From Rhodothermales bacterium (GTDB taxonomy: Bacteria; Bacteroidota; Rhodothermia; Rhodothermales; UBA10348), in assembly GCA_030833605.1 (NCBI GenBank), contig JAURGV010000081.1, positions 1-9,222 on the forward strand: a stretch of 9,222 bases of DNA. The letters run 5' to 3'. Position 1 is the stretch's first letter, and every line of letters begins with the position of its first letter. Of this stretch, positions 6,942-9,222 are shown in pieces. Made by a program: the position numbers and the translations under genes. The notes below the pieces were generated by a model. The model saw only the letters and a list, made by a program, of their open reading frames with translations. It had not been told where the DNA came from and ran no database searches.

Positions 6942-8429
6942 ATGTACGCTTATTTTCGCTCACTCAGCATGATTTTCATCGTTTTTCTTGCACTTCTAAG
7001 CGCAGGTTGCGACGTTTTTTCTTCCAGCAGCGATGACGAAGGCGGAATTGTTACGCTAACAGGGCAGATTTTAAATGCGGAAACCAACAATCCAGTCCCC
7101 GGAGCCTTTATTCGTGTATTGCCCTACGATCTCCTTTTTGAAGCAGGTAGTGATGGTTCCTATTCTGTTGAAGTAGAAATCGATAGCACCATGGACCTAA
7201 GTGTTACCGCCACTGCCGATGGATTTAGTCCCTCTACTCTTCCAGTATTGGCCCTCCCCGACCGAACTATCCAAGTTCCTCCGTTTGTACTAAAGCAAAC
7301 CGCAACCAAGCAGGCCACATCAGGGCAAGCAGCAAGCTTGATCATGTTGTCCCAGTCAGGGTCTACTATCGGGGTAAAGGAATCAGGTTCTGAAGAAATC
7401 GCAACCTTGGTTTTTCAGTTGGCTGACTCCCTAGGCAACCCCATTGTTTTGGCCCAAAAAGCCCAGGTTTCTTTCCGCTTTGGATTGCAGCCTGGAGGTG
7501 GAGAGTTCCTCTCTCCTGCAACGGTATTGACCGATAATAACGGCCTTGCTACGGTTAGTTTGGCCTCCGGAACGAAGGCGGGTGTAGTTCAAATACTCGC
7601 TGAATCGACGGTAAATGGCCGCGTCCTACGATCACAGCCCGTCGCCATGACCATTCACGGCGGCTTACCGGATCAAGCGCATTTCAGTTTAGGACCGCAA
7701 CGACGCAATTTCCCAGGGTTGAATGCATTCGGCCTAAACAATTTAATGAGCGTGATTGTCGGTGATAAGTACAGCAATCCGGTTCGCCAAGGAACCGCTG
7801 TTTACTTCGATACATCACACGGAGTGATTGAAGGTTCGACCAACACCAACCAGACCGGACAAGGCTCGGCTAACCTAATGTCTGCCAATCCATTACCGGC
7901 GAATGGCATTGTTCATGTCCGCGCGTTCACGGCTAACGATCAACAGAATGCTGTATCAAGCCTGACCCCAGTTGTGTTTTCCGGAACTCCCGTGATTACC
8001 GTCAATCCAGGGACAGCAGCCCTCAATCAAACGTACAATTATTCGGTGACCGACTACAACGGTAACCCATTGGTAGAAGGCACGCGAATCAGTGTGGAAG
8101 TTCAAGGAACCGCTGTGAAAGCAGTTGGACACACGTCGATTACATTAGATGACACCGCTTTTATGGGTGGAGTCGATTATGAGCATGTTGTCAGAGGATC
8201 TGGAATTACGGAATTCACATTCCGAATCGTGGAAAATATTGATCCTTTGAACCCTGAAGTACCATCGGTGGAAGTGATTACGATTAAGTCGTCTGGCGGA
8301 AACGGGACCTTAGAAATCGTGATGGGCGCTTCAGGTGCCCCGTATTCGCGTACAGCAAATACTGAGGTCCACCAAGCATCAAACGGACAGTTCCGATTCG
8401 AACTCTCTGATCCAGACTCAAAACGGTAG
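6942..8429 (+). CDS. Multi-domain lipoprotein with carboxypeptidase-regulatory-like and Ig-like domains
   Basis: The protein has 495 residues from ATG 6942. Residues 1-22 form a lipoprotein signal peptide (FLALLSAG) with the modified cysteine at C23, followed by a Ser/Asp linker (SSSSDDEGG). Residues of about 37-118 resemble a carboxypeptidase-regulatory-like domain (TGQILNAETNNPVPGAFI, GSDGSYSVEV, VTATADGF). Residues 131-238 and 242-347 look like two Big_1/invasin-type Ig-like domains (LADSLGNPI, LTDNNGLATVSL, VGDKYSNPVRQGTAVYF, TNQTGQGSANL). A third beta-rich domain fills about 350-490. AGGG at 6933-6936 lies 5 bases before the ATG and decides this start over the TTG at 6924, which would put polar residues before the signal peptide. 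It is probably anchored in the outer membrane. The C-terminus may be frameshifted after residue 493. Confidence 0.85.
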   Translation: MYAYFRSLSMIFIVFLALLSAGCDVFSSSSDDEGGIVTLTGQILNAETNNPVPGAFIRVLPYDLLFEAGSDGSYSVEVEIDSTMDLSVTATADGFSPSTLPVLALPDRTIQVPPFVLKQTATKQATSGQAASLIMLSQSGSTIGVKESGSEEIATLVFQLADSLGNPIVLAQKAQVSFRFGLQPGGGEFLSPATVLTDNNGLATVSLASGTKAGVVQILAESTVNGRVLRSQPVAMTIHGGLPDQAHFSLGPQRRNFPGLNAFGLNNLMSVIVGDKYSNPVRQGTAVYFDTSHGVIEGSTNTNQTGQGSANLMSANPLPANGIVHVRAFTANDQQNAVSSLTPVVFSGTPVITVNPGTAALNQTYNYSVTDYNGNPLVEGTRISVEVQGTAVKAVGHTSITLDDTAFMGGVDYEHVVRGSGITEFTFRIVENIDPLNPEVPSVEVITIKSSGGNGTLEIVMGASGAPYSRTANTEVHQASNGQFRFELSDPDSKR

Positions 8430-8573
8430 TCTAGACGTAGGATCGGAGCGGCCACCTTAGACCGCCAAGGAAATACTCTCGAACCGTATGCTTTTTTTAC
8501 TTCGGATATATGTCTTTTGAAAGACTAGCCGATTTAATGCCGAAGGAGTTTCGACCTCAATAGTAAGCTAATA

Positions 8574-8610
8574 TGTTATTATTTTTGATTTTATATCAAA
8601 TGAGATAACA
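8574..8610. repeat. AT-rich nested inverted repeat upstream of the TonB receptor gene
   Basis: The outer arms TGTTAT (8574-8579) and ATAACA (8605-8610) enclose a 4x4 mismatch and the inner arms TTTGAT (8584-8589) and ATCAAA (8595-8600), with a 5-base loop. No T-run follows, so it is a better candidate for a protein-binding site or mRNA structure than for a terminator. It is seen directly; its function is unknown. Confidence 0.5.
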
Positions 8611-8650
8611 CCAAAATAACCGTTTCTTCCCCATTCGTTCACACGGGAAA

Positions 8651-8659
8651 TTATCCACA
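8651..8659 (+). promoter_or_regulatory. Perfect DnaA-box consensus sequence
   Basis: TTATCCACA matches the strict DnaA-box consensus exactly. It lies 14 bases before the putative -35 of the TonB receptor gene, and its extended form TATCCACAA is inverted at 8736-8744. Whether DnaA binds here is not known. Confidence 0.4.
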
Positions 8660-8673
8660 ATCCGTACGTTTAC

Positions 8674-8705
8674 TTGACTGTAAAAATCGGGCGGAGTACT
8701 GTAAG
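8674..8705 (+). promoter_or_regulatory. Candidate promoter of the TonB receptor gene
   Basis: TTGACT (8674-8679) is a good -35-like element. The -10 is poor: TACTGTAAG at 8697-8705 is about 20 bases after the TTG, which suits Bacteroidota spacing but matches TAnnTTTG only in part. The implied leader is about 35 bases. Confidence 0.35.
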
Positions 8706-8736
8706 GTTTCGCCCAAAATCTCTACCTACCAAAACT

Positions 8737-8745
8737 TGTGGATAT
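8737..8745 (-). promoter_or_regulatory. Second, inverted DnaA-box-like sequence overlapping the start codon
   Basis: On the - strand this reads ATATCCACA, one mismatch from TTATCCACA. Its last two + strand bases are the A and T of the ATG at 8744. Together with the site at 8651 it forms a 9-bp perfect inverted repeat (TATCCACAA/TTGTGGATA). Confidence 0.3.
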
Positions 8746-9222
8746 GAACGCAAAGCTACGTTTCCGCAGCCTCGCACTCGCCTTTACCATGCTACTAGCA
8801 GGATCGGCATTTGCGCAGGTTCAACTCTCTGGAACGGTTACTGATGCCGATACCGGAGACGCACTTCCTGGTGCTAACGTTGTTGTCGAAGGCACAACAT
8901 TAGGCACTGCAACTGACCAAAACGGTAAATATACCATTGGCGGCGTACCCGCTGGTACGCATACTGTTACGGTATCGTTTGTTGGTTACACTCCAATGAG
9001 TAAAGTGGTCACCGTTCGCAATGCGAACGTTGTTGTCAACTTTTCTGTTGAGTTCGCCAACCAAGCGCTTGAAGCACTTGAAGTATTTGCTTCTCGCGCC
9101 GTCGACCGGAAAACTCCGGTGGCCTTCACTAACGTGGACAAAGTTCAGGTACAGCGCGAGCTTGGCTCACGTGATGCACCTATGATCTTGAACACTACGC
9201 CTTCGGTTTACGCTACCCAGCA
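8744..9222 (+). CDS. N-terminal part of a TonB-dependent outer-membrane receptor, 3' truncated by the window
   Basis: The frame from ATG 8744 stays open to the window end (159 residues). Residues 1-24 form a signal peptide with a clear AFA|Q cleavage site. Residues of about 27-107 form a carboxypeptidase-regulatory-like (CarboxypepD_reg-like) domain: LSGTVTDADTGDALPGANV, DQNGKYTIGGVPAGTHTV and FVGY. The stretch LEALEVFA at 109-116 sits where the TonB box is expected (compare LEEVVVTG). The plug domain begins at about 123 with VAFTNVDKVQVQREL, then APMILNTTPSVYAT, a normal plug opening. Such receptors import a substrate across the outer membrane using TonB/ExbBD energy. The substrate cannot be predicted, because the barrel is outside the window and no SusD-like partner is visible. 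Confidence 0.93.
   Translation, partial: MNAKLRFRSLALAFTMLLAGSAFAQVQLSGTVTDADTGDALPGANVVVEGTTLGTATDQNGKYTIGGVPAGTHTVTVSFVGYTPMSKVVTVRNANVVVNFSVEFANQALEALEVFASRAVDRKTPVAFTNVDKVQVQRELGSRDAPMILNTTPSVYATQ

Larger units (their letters stand above)
8430..8743. other. Non-coding region between the lipoprotein and TonB receptor genes
   Basis: These 314 bases hold no convincing complete gene. The first 100 bases retain protein-like reading that may be the displaced end of the lipoprotein gene. A T7 run lies at 8492-8498 without a clear hairpin in front of it, and a short inverted repeat lies at 8512-8525 (GTCTT/AAGAC). Next come an AT-rich inverted repeat (8574-8610), a DnaA-box-like site (8651-8659), a promoter candidate (8674-8705) and a second, inverted DnaA-like site touching the next start codon. 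Confidence 0.7.

Noticed and set aside
8492..8498. T7 run as the lipoprotein gene terminator
   Set aside because: No stable hairpin directly precedes it; only 4-bp pairings were found upstream.
8560..8745. Replication origin, from an AT-rich stretch plus DnaA-box-like sites
   Set aside because: Only two boxes are present, one imperfect, and no dnaA, dnaN or other origin-linked gene is nearby; a regulatory role or chance is more likely.

Overview
The window looks like chromosomal DNA of moderate GC from a Bacteroidota-type bacterium, most likely the Rhodothermota/Balneolota side. Three things point there. The RNA polymerase omega subunit is of the divergent Bacteroidota type. The UvrA has the degenerate first zinc-finger pair that I recall from Bacteroidota homologues. 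The right end encodes the start of a TonB-dependent receptor with the N-terminal carboxypeptidase-regulatory-like domain typical of that phylum. A TAnnTTTG-type -10 element fits too. The genus cannot be fixed from this sequence alone.

Layout. (1) Bases 1-386, + strand: the C-terminal end of a protein with a concanavalin-A-like (LamG/DUF1080-like) fold, cut by the window edge. (2) Bases 396-5117, - strand: a likely operon read in the order uvrA, an unrecognised 114-129 residue protein, then an exported M24 metallopeptidase. The last two overlap by ATGA. (3) Bases 5262-6319, - strand: a two-gene unit encoding a polytopic membrane iron-sulfur protein and a small two-helix membrane protein, coupled by a GTGA overlap. 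(4) Bases 6365-6759, - strand: rpoZ (omega) followed by a strong intrinsic terminator. (5) Bases 6942-8429, + strand: a large lipoprotein with a carboxypeptidase-regulatory-like domain and Ig-like domains, whose 3' end may be frameshifted. (6) Bases 8430-8743: a non-coding stretch of just over 300 bp with an AT-rich nested inverted repeat and two inverted DnaA-box-like sequences. (7) Bases 8744-9222, + strand: the start of a TonB-dependent receptor that runs off the window.

How the parts fit. The gene set is mainly housekeeping (nucleotide excision repair, transcription) plus envelope proteins (exported peptidase, lipoprotein, TonB receptor). There are no signs of mobile elements, CRISPR, tRNA or rRNA. 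Nothing here is clearly a new system. The parts most worth a second look are the membrane iron-sulfur pair, the unrecognised gene between uvrA and the peptidase, and the regulatory-looking DNA in front of the TonB receptor.
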